From NCBI GenBank assembly GCA_030037545.1, contig JASHRF010000025.1, forward strand, positions 1 to 64,000: a DNA stretch of 64,000 nt. The letters run 5' to 3'. Source of the stretch: Acidobacteriaceae bacterium (GTDB lineage Bacteria; Acidobacteriota; Terriglobia; Terriglobales; Acidobacteriaceae). Positions 1 through 8,033 of this stretch are shown one piece after another; positions within the stretch are counted from its first letter, which is position 1; the number at the start of each line of letters is the position of its first letter. The notes beneath the pieces were generated by a model that was given only the letters and a program-made list of their open reading frames with translations, was not told where the DNA came from and searched no databases. The translations under genes were made by a program, and so were the position numbers.

Positions 1-199
1 GCAGCGCCACCATGCGCCGCGTGGCGATGCCCGGCGCTCCCCGCGTGGCGGGATAGGTCGCGCCCAGCGCCGCCTCGAACGACGCCCAGGCGATCGACTG
101 CCCCAGCCGCATCAAGGGGTGACCCAGGTCCACAATCTGCTCCAGTGCCACCTCGAACATCGCACGCTGCGGAGGCTTCGGCTCGCTCTTCGGACCCAT
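1..199 (-). CDS. IS5-family-like transposase, 5' part only (runs off window)
   Basis: The reverse strand from an ATG at 199 reads an open frame off the left edge. Its first residues (FEVALEQIVDLGHPL, then LGQSIAWASFEAALG, then GAPGIATRRMVAL) resemble the N-terminal domain of IS5-group DDE transposases. Only about 66 codons are visible, so the catalytic DDE core cannot be checked and intactness is unknown. Two 11-bp direct copies of TGCGGAAATTC (216-226 and 237-247) lie just upstream of the start and may belong to the element end or its promoter. It sits next to a RAYT transposase gene, so this edge is a mobile-element spot. Confidence 0.6.
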   Translation of the reverse strand, partial: MGPKSEPKPPQRAMFEVALEQIVDLGHPLMRLGQSIAWASFEAALGATYPATRGAPGIATRRMVAL

Positions 200-215
200 C
201 GTCTTCCCCACTTGG

Positions 216-247
216 TGCGGAAATTCCCAGCTCTACTGCGGAAATTC
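216..247. repeat. Pair of 11-bp direct repeats upstream of the IS5-like gene
   Basis: TGCGGAAATTC occurs at 216-226 and again at 237-247, with starts 21 bp apart, about two helical turns. The pair lies between the transposase start and the RAYT stop codon. A role as transposase or repressor binding site is only inferred from the spacing. Confidence 0.4.
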
Positions 248-299
248 TACCCGCAACGTTCCCAACTTCTTCAGGATTTATGCGCCTTTTACCGGTTTT

Positions 300-746
300 T
301 CAGGATCGACTAGCGTAGTGCCGGAAGCTGGACCACGGCCAGTCTTCGGACTTTTCGACCAGGCCGCGCACCACGGGGTTGCGGTGCATGTAGCGCAGCT
401 TTTCGATGCGCTTCTCGTGGTTGTGAACAAGGAAGTCGTAGCACCGGGCCTGCCAAAAGGGCCGCTCTGCGCGGCGCATGGAGAGCTTGAGCGCGTGAAT
501 CACGGCGGCAACATCGCCCTTCTGCGGTTCGCCGACGAGCAGATGGACATGTTCGGGCATGACGGCATATCCGGCGACCACGAACCGGTAACGCAGGCGC
601 GTCCGCTCCAGCGCATCCAGGAAGAGATCGCGCGCCGCGGCTGAACCGAGGTACGGAAGACGGCGATAGCAGCTAAAGGTGAGGAAGTGGAAGTTCCCTG
701 TGTGGTGGTATCGGACCAATCCTCGCGGCGTGGGACGAGGATACAA
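300..746 (-). CDS. REP-associated tyrosine transposase (RAYT, Y1/IS200-like)
   Basis: A 148-aa protein of the Y1_Tnp family, single-strand DNA transposases related to IS200/IS605 TnpA that act on REP palindromes. The HUH motif is PEHVHLLV, and the candidate catalytic tyrosine is in the downstream helix KLRYMHRNPV. The usual RAYT opening (PRGLVRYHHTGNFHFLTFSCYRR) and the C-terminal WPWSSFRHY are both present, so the gene looks full length. The assigned start is TTG at 746; no better ATG lies in frame nearby and the frame stays open upstream, so the start is uncertain. A REP-like palindrome lies about 220 bp upstream (968-996), a typical RAYT setting. Confidence 0.88.
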   Translation of the reverse strand: MYPRPTPRGLVRYHHTGNFHFLTFSCYRRLPYLGSAAARDLFLDALERTRLRYRFVVAGYAVMPEHVHLLVGEPQKGDVAAVIHALKLSMRRAERPFWQARCYDFLVHNHEKRIEKLRYMHRNPVVRGLVEKSEDWPWSSFRHYASRS

Positions 747-967
747 CGGAAGGTCCTGAATGTTGTTGGTGGAGTTCGGTGATCTCCCAGGCTCCGGGGC
801 TCATGGAGTCTCAGGACATCGACGGGGCTTGGTCGCGTTTGCAAAATGGTTATTTCCCCATTGGCGGTGGTTCGCCCGGAGCCGCCCGTTTTCACGCGAT
901 TTGGCGACGAGCGCGTTTTTCAGAATCGATCAGGATTTGGGCTCTGGCCTGTTGAGGTCGGTGGAAT

Positions 968-996
968 CCCCGGTCCCCAAGTGCGAGGGACCGGGG
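968..996. repeat. REP-like palindrome next to RAYT gene
   Basis: A perfect 10-bp inverted repeat, CCCCGGTCCC (968-977) and GGGACCGGGG (987-996), encloses a 9-nt loop. The 3' arm plus its flank (986-1004) recurs with two mismatches at 1026-1043. Size, GC content and closeness to a RAYT gene fit a REP element. Confidence 0.6.
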
Positions 997-1025
997 GCAC
1001 CCTCATCTGTGGTTTAGAAACCTGG

Positions 1026-1043
1026 AAGGACCGGGGCCACCCT
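1026..1043. repeat. Partial second REP-like copy
   Basis: This stretch matches the 3' half of the 968-1004 element at about 17 of 19 positions, offset by 40 bp, but lacks the matching 5' arm. It is probably a degenerate REP half. Confidence 0.4.
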
Positions 1044-1370
1044 CCATTGGGGAATTCATAACGGCGGAGGGGAAATCCTCCTCTGAGGGGCAGCGTGAAG
1101 AACAACTCCTCTATTCTGCTCATCCTTGCCACGGAAGGAACTGCGCTCATTGTGAACGCGTCTCATGAGCCCTGCGGTCAGATTGCAAATCCAGACATCC
1201 TCAATGCTCCTGGGGCCAAATTGCGGCTTCTCAAAAAGATGCGGCCAGGCCCGTCTGCCTTGCCGGGCACGAAAACCGCTGCCGCAGATTCCGTTCACGA
1301 TCCAGATCCGGTCCTGAGCAGCCCCCGACCCGCGGCTAATTGCGGAAACGGCTCTCGGATAGCTGCGCTC

Positions 1371-2096
1371 CTAATCGAGCGCTGGCGTTTCGGTACCGCA
1401 GATTCCTCTCGCTCGCCCCGTTCCCGCTTCTCCGGCCTCAATGTCTCCGAGCGCGTGCCGAAGAACCTGTTCCTGAACCTCGCCAATCGGCCCGGGGGCA
1501 ATCACGGTCATGCCTCCGATCAGCCTGCTCAGTTCGACGTATGCCTGGCGGTTCACAAAAATGAAATCGAGCGGATACTCCGGCTTTCGCGCCCGCGCCT
1601 GCACCGCATCCGCATCGAGAATAAAACTGACGCCCGGCCGCGGAACCAGCTTCATTACCAGCCGGATGTAGGCGCGCATCAGCGGGTTGCGGAGATTAAG
1701 ATTGGCCAGTTCATCGTAGATGTAACGATCGAAGATCACGAGATCCGAGCCCGAACGCAGCGCTTTCGCCACTGTCCACCTGGTTGAAACCGTATCCACC
1801 GCATACAGGAACAGGCGCACGCAGGCCATCTGCCAGGTGCGCACATTCTTGTCGCGCCGGTTGAGCGGCTTATCCGGGCTGCCCACGCCCTTGTCGCCTT
1901 TGAAAATCTTGTGTCCTGATGTTTCGCGCAACCCGGCGAGCCGCGCCACCTCATCCCAGAAGCGAATGATCCGTACTCGCATGCCTGCCTTTGCAGCGGC
2001 GGCGCGCAAGGCTTCGATCTGCGTGCCCTTCCCGGCTCCGTCGATTCCTGAGAAGCTTACCCATCGCGTTGCGTTGGTGTGTGTGCCTGCCTGCAT
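1371..2096 (-). CDS. Thymidylate kinase-like P-loop nucleotide kinase
   Basis: About 241 aa with a P-loop GIDGAGKGTQ near residues 17-26 and the DR-type motif IFDRYIYDELANL typical of dTMP kinases. It is longer than classical Tmk and lacks an obvious LID arginine cluster, so it may be a paralogue acting on another phosphoacceptor. The ATG at 2096 follows AGAGAGAA. A GTG at 2132 directly abuts the stop of the upstream gene and would add 12 residues by translational coupling. It is the last gene of a minus-strand run (flippase, STAS, small membrane protein, kinase). A GCGCTC/GAGCGC hairpin spans its stop codon (1365-1382) without a T-run. Confidence 0.7.
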   Translation of the reverse strand: MQAGTHTNATRWVSFSGIDGAGKGTQIEALRAAAAKAGMRVRIIRFWDEVARLAGLRETSGHKIFKGDKGVGSPDKPLNRRDKNVRTWQMACVRLFLYAVDTVSTRWTVAKALRSGSDLVIFDRYIYDELANLNLRNPLMRAYIRLVMKLVPRPGVSFILDADAVQARARKPEYPLDFIFVNRQAYVELSRLIGGMTVIAPGPIGEVQEQVLRHALGDIEAGEAGTGRARGICGTETPALD

Positions 2097-2132
2097 GATT
2101 TCTCTCTGCAGATTCCGTTCCCCGGCTTTCAC

Positions 2133-2558
2133 TCAATTTGGCCGGCTGGGGCTGGCATGCGAAAGAGCAACCACCGCTCCAACGGCAGCGGCCGCTCCCA
2201 CCACTACCGCGACCTTGATGAAAATAGCGCGCACGCGGCGCTGCTTGGCTGGAGCAATTACCGCACCGGCGGGCCGCGATCCGGTTACGCCTGTCGTCTT
2301 TTCGTACGGCGCTACCGCGGTTCCCACCGGCTTGCTGGGGTTGGTGGGCTGCTGGCCCGTGCCCGATTGCGCAGCGCCGCTGGCGCCCTCGGGATCTGCG
2401 GATTGTGCCGGCAATGAATTCGAGGCCGAGGAAGCTGCGCTTTGTGTTTCCTGCCCGTTGGGCGGATTCAGCGGCGATGCAAACCCCTCGCCCGCTGGGA
2501 ACGCCATGCAGAGAGCCAGACAGCAGGCAAGTTGTCTTTGCAGAAACGAACTGCTCAT
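2133..2558 (-). CDS. Small secreted or membrane-anchored protein of unknown function
   Basis: 141 aa. The start at 2558 is chosen because GGAGGAAAACC precedes the ATG; a longer frame would overlap the STAS gene. The N-terminus is a signal peptide (basic, then LACCLALCMAFPAGEGFAS). A low-complexity Ser/Ala/Pro/Gln middle follows, then a C-terminal hydrophobic segment (AIFIKVAVVVGAAAAVGAVV), which suggests an extracytoplasmic protein anchored by its C-terminus. Its stop codon directly abuts an alternative GTG start of the kinase-like gene. No family was recognised. Confidence 0.65.
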   Translation of the reverse strand: MSSSFLQRQLACCLALCMAFPAGEGFASPLNPPNGQETQSAASSASNSLPAQSADPEGASGAAQSGTGQQPTNPSKPVGTAVAPYEKTTGVTGSRPAGAVIAPAKQRRVRAIFIKVAVVVGAAAAVGAVVALSHASPSRPN

Positions 2559-2607
2559 GGTTTTCCTCCGGACGAGCCTTCTCAAACCGGCCCGCACCCC
2601 GGGCTGC

Positions 2608-3009
2608 TTACGCCGCACGCGCGGGAGACTCATCCGCATTTGCCGGCGATGGAGTGAGGGTCATGGGAAGCATATTCGAGCCCTGGAAACTTTCGATTGC
2701 CTCTTCTGTCGTGGGAAAGAGCCTGAACAGACGATGTACGCCCATGGTTTCCAGCGCCAGCTTTGCCTGCGCGGGAATGCCGGCCAGCCTCACGTCGCCG
2801 TTCCGTTTCATGGCTTCTTCAAGACAGCACAAAAGCAGATGGAGAAACGAACCGTCGATCTGGCGCACGCACGTGCAGTCGAGCACTACGCTGGGACGAA
2901 TGGTGTGCGCCATAGCCTCTGCCAGTTCGCGCACGAATGCTCTCGCTTCTGTCGCGGCGTCTGCCATGGGAGCTTGTCTTACGATCACTGCACGGGTTGG
3001 TAGGCTCAT
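2608..3009 (-). CDS. STAS-domain protein (anti-sigma factor antagonist-like)
   Basis: 133 aa with one STAS domain. The recognisable core is SVVLDCTCVRQIDGSFLHLL followed by VRLAGIPAQAKLALETMG and the terminal FPTTEEAIESF. Such proteins usually bind anti-sigma kinases or act as phospho-switches in the cytoplasm. A serine (DGSFLH) sits at the place normally phosphorylated. It lies 61 bp downstream of the flippase gene and 49 bp before the next gene, so a shared transcript is likely. No partner anti-sigma kinase is visible in the window. Confidence 0.75.
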   Translation of the reverse strand: MSLPTRAVIVRQAPMADAATEARAFVRELAEAMAHTIRPSVVLDCTCVRQIDGSFLHLLLCCLEEAMKRNGDVRLAGIPAQAKLALETMGVHRLFRLFPTTEEAIESFQGSNMLPMTLTPSPANADESPARAA

Positions 3010-3070
3010 TCGGGGTTAACCTCAATTTGGAATTCTTGCCCTGCGCCTGTACTGCAAAATGTCAATAGCT

Positions 3071-5056
3071 TCACGGCGACTCCGGAGTCTGCAGGAGCCG
3101 CGCCAGCTCCGCCTCAGGATTGCGGCGCGCGTGGGTGAGCACGTTTCTTCCGTAGCGGAGAAGCGTGCCCAGATTGGTGTTGTACCAGCAGCACTCAGTC
3201 ATGCGCGGCGAAAGTCCACACATGAAACGAAGCTTCTTGAGCATGTTGGGCGACGCCAGCATGGCCGCGGTGAGCCGATGGTTCCCATCCAGGATGGTCA
3301 ACGGCTCGTTTTCATTCACCCCGATGAGAATCACAGCGGCGAAATTCGGATCCTCCTGCACCAGCAGATCGCGCATGGCCGCAATCTTGGCCAGGAACGC
3401 GGGATCCATCGCGTACTGGCGGGTACGCATGCCTTCCGCGATCTTCGAAATTGAGAAATTGCCATCCGCCAGCTTGCGCCAATGCGCGCGTGGAAACACC
3501 CGGATGCTGCGCAGGTCCGCTTCGTTCACTTCCACCTCGTACCACTCCGTATCCTGCGGCAGTTCCTTCCATAAAGCCAAGTGGCGCAGAAACAGCAGGG
3601 CGCGGCGCATGGCATTCTCGCGCGTGTCCTCGAAGTTGGGCTTGAGCACAATGTCGCGCAGCGTCTCCTGGTAATCGTGAAATTCCGTGCAACGAAAATC
3701 GCTCTTCAGAAACTCCGCAATCGCTTCATCCTCGGCGATGCGTCGTATCCGCCGCACCGGCCGGCAACTGGCGCCCACCAGCAAGTCCTTGGGATCGGTA
3801 AGCGAAGCGATGAGAAATGGCAAGGCCACAAACACGAACAGCACCGCCATCAGAACCATCTGCACCAGGATGACCTCGCGCAACGTGGAGTGGAAGAGGC
3901 AGATTCCGCCGATCAGCACCGCGCTAAAGGCCAGTTGCACCCAGCTCGTATTCGCGATCTTGTACGACATCTCGAAAGTGATGATGACCGCGCTCAGGCA
4001 ATAAATCACTATCATGGCCGCATACAGCGACAGAAGGTAGGAAAGATCGTACTTGCCGGCAATCTCGAAGCCGGAGCCGAACAGCTTGGTCCATACCCAA
4101 GGCGGAGCAGCGCACAGCGCCAGGGCCAGCCCCGCGCCGCTGCCCAGCACCAGCAACAGCGAAGTGGCAATCACCCGCAAGTCTTTTCGTTCCTCTTCGC
4201 TGGTGCCCGCCACTAGCGGAAAAGTGGTATTCACCACGGCCGAGGACATGGTGAAGATTACGCGACCCACCATGGCCACGGCTGCGTAAAGCCCGGCTTT
4301 GTGGGCTGGGAAAAAATGATTCACCAGCACGATACCGCAATTGCCAATCAACATCTGGCCGGAATAGAACACCACGGCCTGCGAGGTCTCGCGGTAGGCA
4401 TAGCGAAAGTTCAACGGATTGCGCGCGCGGCCCGCCAGCTTGGGAGGGATGGCGAGATAGGCAGCCGCGGTGGCCGCGGCATTGGCCATGATCACGCCGC
4501 GTACCCCGTAACCCGCCAGGATCAGGCCATACGAGCCTACCAGCCGTACCGTGCCTTCGAGGATCAGGTTGAAAGCCAGTCTGCGAAAGCCGTAGGAGCC
4601 CTGGATGTATCCGCGCCGCGGCCCCAGCGGCACGTAGAATGCCGCGCCCATGGCCAGTATCCCCACCAGCATCGGATCGGGAAGATTCAGATAATCGGAA
4701 ATGGGGCCACGAAACACTGCCAGCAGGAGCGCAATCAGTATGCCCAGCCCCCACGCCGTGCGATGAAAAGTGCGATAAACCGCGGCTTTTCCTTCCGGCG
4801 TTCCCTGTTGCGCCACCACCTTGCTGGAAACGATCTGCAAGGAAAGCATGACCGCGGAGAGCAGCGTGAGGAGCGTGTACACCACCGTCGCCTGCCCGAA
4901 TCCCTGCGGTCCCAGAAACCGGGCGACGACGACGTTGTAAACCAGGTTGGTTCCGATGGTCATGCCCGAGCCAGAAAGCAAAATCATGCTTCCGGAGACA
5001 ATGCGAGCGGGTAAGGTTCTCGGCTTTTGAATCAGACCGTGTACCACGCTCTTCAC
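3071..5056 (-). CDS. Polysaccharide flippase (Wzx/MATE-like) fused to a ParB-like C-terminal domain
   Basis: 661 aa, GTG start. Residues about 20-430 form a polytopic domain with many hydrophobic helices (for example GSMILLSGSGMTIGTNLVYN and FARFLGPQGFGQATVV-like text near the N-terminus), as in lipid-linked oligosaccharide flippases of the inner membrane. The remaining 230 residues are soluble and end in a module with ILDGNHRLTAAML (DGNHR at 590-594), the signature of ParB/sulfiredoxin-like folds. This extra domain is unusual for a flippase. The gene is first of a minus-strand run and is divergent from the GH71/99-like gene, which suggests surface polysaccharide export. The role of the ParB-like domain is unknown. 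Confidence 0.75.
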   Translation of the reverse strand: MKSVVHGLIQKPRTLPARIVSGSMILLSGSGMTIGTNLVYNVVVARFLGPQGFGQATVVYTLLTLLSAVMLSLQIVSSKVVAQQGTPEGKAAVYRTFHRTAWGLGILIALLLAVFRGPISDYLNLPDPMLVGILAMGAAFYVPLGPRRGYIQGSYGFRRLAFNLILEGTVRLVGSYGLILAGYGVRGVIMANAAATAAAYLAIPPKLAGRARNPLNFRYAYRETSQAVVFYSGQMLIGNCGIVLVNHFFPAHKAGLYAAVAMVGRVIFTMSSAVVNTTFPLVAGTSEEERKDLRVIATSLLLVLGSGAGLALALCAAPPWVWTKLFGSGFEIAGKYDLSYLLSLYAAMIVIYCLSAVIITFEMSYKIANTSWVQLAFSAVLIGGICLFHSTLREVILVQMVLMAVLFVFVALPFLIASLTDPKDLLVGASCRPVRRIRRIAEDEAIAEFLKSDFRCTEFHDYQETLRDIVLKPNFEDTRENAMRRALLFLRHLALWKELPQDTEWYEVEVNEADLRSIRVFPRAHWRKLADGNFSISKIAEGMRTRQYAMDPAFLAKIAAMRDLLVQEDPNFAAVILIGVNENEPLTILDGNHRLTAAMLASPNMLKKLRFMCGLSPRMTECCWYNTNLGTLLRYGRNVLTHARRNPEAELARLLQTPESP

Positions 5057-5232
5057 GCTCCAGGCTCAGCAAGACAATAAGGGACTTGGTTATTCAAAAG
5101 GCGCAGCGGTCCAGCAGCGGCAAATTATTCCGATGCCGAAATTTACCTTCAGGCTGCTCAACGGGCCGGTTCTGCGCTCGCCCGACAAATACCTGCCGAC
5201 AAACCCGCGCCACTGTCTGTGCTTCTAACTGA

Positions 5233-6243
5233 ATGAGCATGCTCCAATACGCAAGCAATGCCCTTCTCTGTTTTCTTCTTTTGGCGCGCGGCTGTTCCGG
5301 CTCCGTGCAAAACACTCATTTGGTTCACCGCGCCACGGGCAGCTCGCCAGAGGTGATTGCCGTGTACGAGGGGTGGTTTGGCCACCCGCGGCACATTCCG
5401 GTCTCCGCAGTCGGCTACTCGTCGCACGACCCGGCCGTAATTCGCGAACAGATCAAGCACGCGCAATCCATGGGCATCTCGGCTTTTGTTGAGGATTGGT
5501 ACGGAGATCGCGAGCCGTTCATCGACAAAAGCTACGAGCTGATGCAGGATCTTGCCGCCAAAAACAATTTCCATGTAGCCATGATGTACGACGAAACGGA
5601 GCAGGAGGACGGAGCGACCGACGAAGCCATCGCGGACTTCACCATGTTCCACGACGTCTACTTGTCGCCGAAATCGCCCGGCCACCAAGCCTACCTGACT
5701 TACGAGGGCCGGCCCGTCATCTTCATTTTCCCCACGGGACGGCATACCGACTGGACCAAGGTGCGCGCCCTGGTGAACACCTGGAAGCCAGCTCCCCTCC
5801 TGATCTATGAGAACCTTCCCGGCCCCTATGCAAGCGCTTTCGACGGCTACTACGCCTGGATCAATCCCGGCGACAAGGGCTGGGCGGGCGACGGCAGCAA
5901 CTGGGGACAATCGTATCTCGAAAACTTTTACGGCACCATGAAGACCAAATATGCCGACAAGATCATCGTGGGCGGCGCCTGGGCGGAGTTCAATGACGCC
6001 AAGGCCTCGTGGGGACTCAATCGCCACATCTCCGCGCGTTGCGGCCAAACGTATTCTGACACCTTCAACTTCTGGCGCCGATACGTTCCGGCTGACGATC
6101 CAATTCCATTCGTGATGATCGAGACCTGGAACGACTACGAGGAAGGTTCGGCGATCGAACGCGGCATTCCCACTTGCGGCCCCACGAACCAGCCGCTTTC
6201 TACCGCAGCCAGCGCGGCCGAGCCCGCGATGGCGCACAAGTAG
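5233..6243 (+). CDS. Secreted glycoside hydrolase family 71/99-like protein
   Basis: 336 aa with an N-terminal signal sequence (ASNALLCFLLLARGCSGS, possibly a lipoprotein). The mature part resembles GH71/GH99-type (beta/alpha)8 proteins: AVYEGWFGHPRH at the start, GISAFVEDWYGDREPF, and the closing VMIETWNDYEEGS with acidic residues. These enzymes cut alpha-glucan or alpha-mannan substrates, but the substrate here cannot be told. It is divergent from the flippase gene (176-bp gap) and convergent with a GT2 gene, consistent with exopolysaccharide metabolism. Family assignment is by recognition of motifs only. Confidence 0.55.
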   Translation: MSMLQYASNALLCFLLLARGCSGSVQNTHLVHRATGSSPEVIAVYEGWFGHPRHIPVSAVGYSSHDPAVIREQIKHAQSMGISAFVEDWYGDREPFIDKSYELMQDLAAKNNFHVAMMYDETEQEDGATDEAIADFTMFHDVYLSPKSPGHQAYLTYEGRPVIFIFPTGRHTDWTKVRALVNTWKPAPLLIYENLPGPYASAFDGYYAWINPGDKGWAGDGSNWGQSYLENFYGTMKTKYADKIIVGGAWAEFNDAKASWGLNRHISARCGQTYSDTFNFWRRYVPADDPIPFVMIETWNDYEEGSAIERGIPTCGPTNQPLSTAASAAEPAMAHK

Positions 6244-6304
6244 CGCAATCAGCAGCTAGTGGCGCAGGGTGAAAGGCGGTCCCTCGTGGCTAAACAGGCT
6301 GCGG

Positions 6305-6336
6305 AAAAAGGGCCGTGCCTTTTCAGGTCCCGGCCC
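6305..6336 (-). terminator. Rho-independent terminator after the GT2 gene
   Basis: Read on the minus strand, GGGCCG (6336-6331) pairs with CGGCCC (6315-6310), with an inner CCT/AGG pair and a GAAA-type loop, followed directly by TTTTT (6309-6305). It lies about 75 nt downstream of the glycosyltransferase stop codon. Confidence 0.55.
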
Positions 6337-6411
6337 ACAGTAACTGTGAAAGCGCCGTAGCAGCCGCGCAGAAGCAATCACTCTCCGGCTGCTGCCGCAG
6401 GACCTTGGCAT

Positions 6412-7410
6412 TTACGCGGCCTTGATTCCCTTTTCCGATCGCACCGGATACGTCCCGTTTGGACGGGCGACGACGCTGAGCGGGCTGGCCATCTGCACCG
6501 GCGCGCGATGAACGTGAGTAATCAGGGAGAGTGGCCGGTTGCGCACCTCGTCGTACACGCGCCCTATGTACTCGCCCAGCACGCCTATGGAGAGCAGCAG
6601 CAAGCTGCCGATAAAGAAAACCGCGCCTGTCACGCCCAGGGCAACGGAGGTCACAGGGTCTCTGGAGGTCAGCATCCCCAACTCCAGGATTGCAGCCATG
6701 CAGCTCGAGAAGCCAAAAAAAGCGAAGCTCAGCCGCAGCGGCTTGTAACTGAAACTGGTGATGGCGTCCATGGCGTACTTAATGCGGCTCAGGAACGATA
6801 GCTTACCGTCCCCGGCGAGACGATCCTGGCGGTCGTAGTACACGATCGAGTTGCGATACCCAACCCATGCGCGCAGACCAGGCAGATAGCGACTCTTTTC
6901 CTGCATGGCGAGGATCGAATCCACCGCCTTGCGATCCATCAGGCCGAAAATGCCGGCATTGAGCGGAATAGGATAATCGGACAGCGTGCCCAGCACCCGG
7001 TAGAACAACGGAAAGAGGAACGCCAGCAATTTGCGGCTCTCCTGGCGGCTGCGGCGCACGCCCACAACCACCTCCGCGCCATCGCGCCAGGCGTCGATCA
7101 GCTCGGGCAGCACCTCGGGCGGATCCTGAAAATCTCCGTCCATCAGGACGACTGCGCGCCCACGCGCCGTTTGCAATCCGGCCGAAATCGCGCCCATGTG
7201 GCCCCAGTTGCGCGAAAGCTCCACCACCACCACGTGAGAATCTACGCTTTGCAGGCTTTTCAGTAACTCCAGAGAAGAATCCGTGGATCCGTCGTTTACA
7301 TACACTACTTCCCAGTCGTCGACTACCCCCGTCAACGCTCCGGCAACCGCCTCATGAAAACGGACAATGAGTTCTTCTTCGTTATAAATGGGTACCACCA
7401 CTGAAACCAT
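6412..7410 (-). CDS. Family 2 glycosyltransferase, GtrB/DPM1-like, membrane anchored
   Basis: 332 aa. Start ATG at 7410 is preceded by AGGAG at 7-nt spacing; a TTG seven codons upstream is less likely. The GT-A domain covers residues about 1-215 with SVVVPIYNEEELI at the N-terminus, the DXD-like VLMDGDFQDPP, and RSRYLPGLRAWVGY typical of polyprenyl-phosphate sugar transferases. Two hydrophobic helices follow (about 230-295), as in GtrB/ArnC. The likely reaction is transfer of a sugar from an NDP-sugar to undecaprenyl phosphate at the inner membrane. It lies 96 bp downstream of the four-gene operon read in the same direction. Confidence 0.85.
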   Translation of the reverse strand: MVSVVVPIYNEEELIVRFHEAVAGALTGVVDDWEVVYVNDGSTDSSLELLKSLQSVDSHVVVVELSRNWGHMGAISAGLQTARGRAVVLMDGDFQDPPEVLPELIDAWRDGAEVVVGVRRSRQESRKLLAFLFPLFYRVLGTLSDYPIPLNAGIFGLMDRKAVDSILAMQEKSRYLPGLRAWVGYRNSIVYYDRQDRLAGDGKLSFLSRIKYAMDAITSFSYKPLRLSFAFFGFSSCMAAILELGMLTSRDPVTSVALGVTGAVFFIGSLLLLSIGVLGEYIGRVYDEVRNRPLSLITHVHRAPVQMASPLSVVARPNGTYPVRSEKGIKAA

Positions 7411-7506
7411 AGACAGCTCCTGGATTTCCAATTTGATAAGCTTTTCATTGCTCGTCCTCTAACCGTTCCGCTCTATGCGGCCCTCCAGTTCGATGCGCGC
7501 TCGGGC

Positions 7507-8031
7507 TTATTCGGCCTGCAGGACGCGCACCCGCCAACGCACCTCGGCGGGAGTAAGCAGCACAATATAGCGGGCGTGCACTGGTTCGGTGGACACCGAT
7601 TTACCCTGATCGAAAACCTGTACATCGTAGTCCACGTTGTCGATGAGTTCGATCGACAATCCCTCCGGCGAATAAAAGACAATCTGCAGGTCGTGCGCGC
7701 GGGCTTCATACCGGGTATCAATCCCCGCCGCCTCCTGTTCGTGAATCGTTTCCGAGAGCTTGTCTTTGGCCGTTCCCGTAAAATCCGCGTTCAACAGGCC
7801 GGGCTGGTTCTGTTCGAGCGCCGCGCACATAGTTTGCCACGATTCCAGATAGTCGCGAATGGCTGCCTGTTCCGTCTGCTCGGCCAATGCGCGCGGACCG
7901 CTGAGATGCGCCGGCTCCACGCGCACCGTGGCCTGTCCCGCGCCTACACCGGCTTGCCCGGCCGCCATGCCTGCGCCCGCGCTTACCGCTGCACTTAACA
8001 AAACCCCGAAAATGAGCCGTGGTTGCGCCAT
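7507..8031 (-). CDS. Secreted NTF2/SnoaL-like protein of unknown function
   Basis: 174 aa. Signal peptide MAQPRLIFGVLLSAAVSAGAG, then an alpha+beta domain starting IRDYLESWQTMCAALE that resembles small NTF2-like cone folds. The ATG at 8031 lies 2 nt past the stop of the upstream gene (8034-8036), so the two are translationally coupled. A GTG at 8046 is an alternative start. Last gene of the operon running from 11832. No catalytic residues could be identified, and the function is unknown. Confidence 0.6.
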   Translation of the reverse strand: MAQPRLIFGVLLSAAVSAGAGMAAGQAGVGAGQATVRVEPAHLSGPRALAEQTEQAAIRDYLESWQTMCAALEQNQPGLLNADFTGTAKDKLSETIHEQEAAGIDTRYEARAHDLQIVFYSPEGLSIELIDNVDYDVQVFDQGKSVSTEPVHARYIVLLTPAEVRWRVRVLQAE

Positions 8032-8033
8032 GA

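Larger units (their letters stand above)
747..1370. other. Intergenic stretch with REP-like palindromes, no gene seen
   Basis: No convincing coding region was found between the RAYT gene and the kinase-like gene. Open frames here lack family features. The stretch carries the REP-like palindrome at 968-996, a partial second copy at 1026-1043, and a small GGAGG/CCTCC hairpin at 1066-1081. It may contain decayed sequence. Confidence 0.5.

Noticed and set aside
1095..1370. Possible gene before the thymidylate-kinase-like gene
   Set aside because: Open frames on both strands lack a ribosome binding site and recognisable sequence.
5158..6237. 359-aa minus-strand open frame opposite the GH71/99-like gene
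   Set aside because: No start signal or family motif; the plus-strand frame has a signal peptide and conserved motifs.
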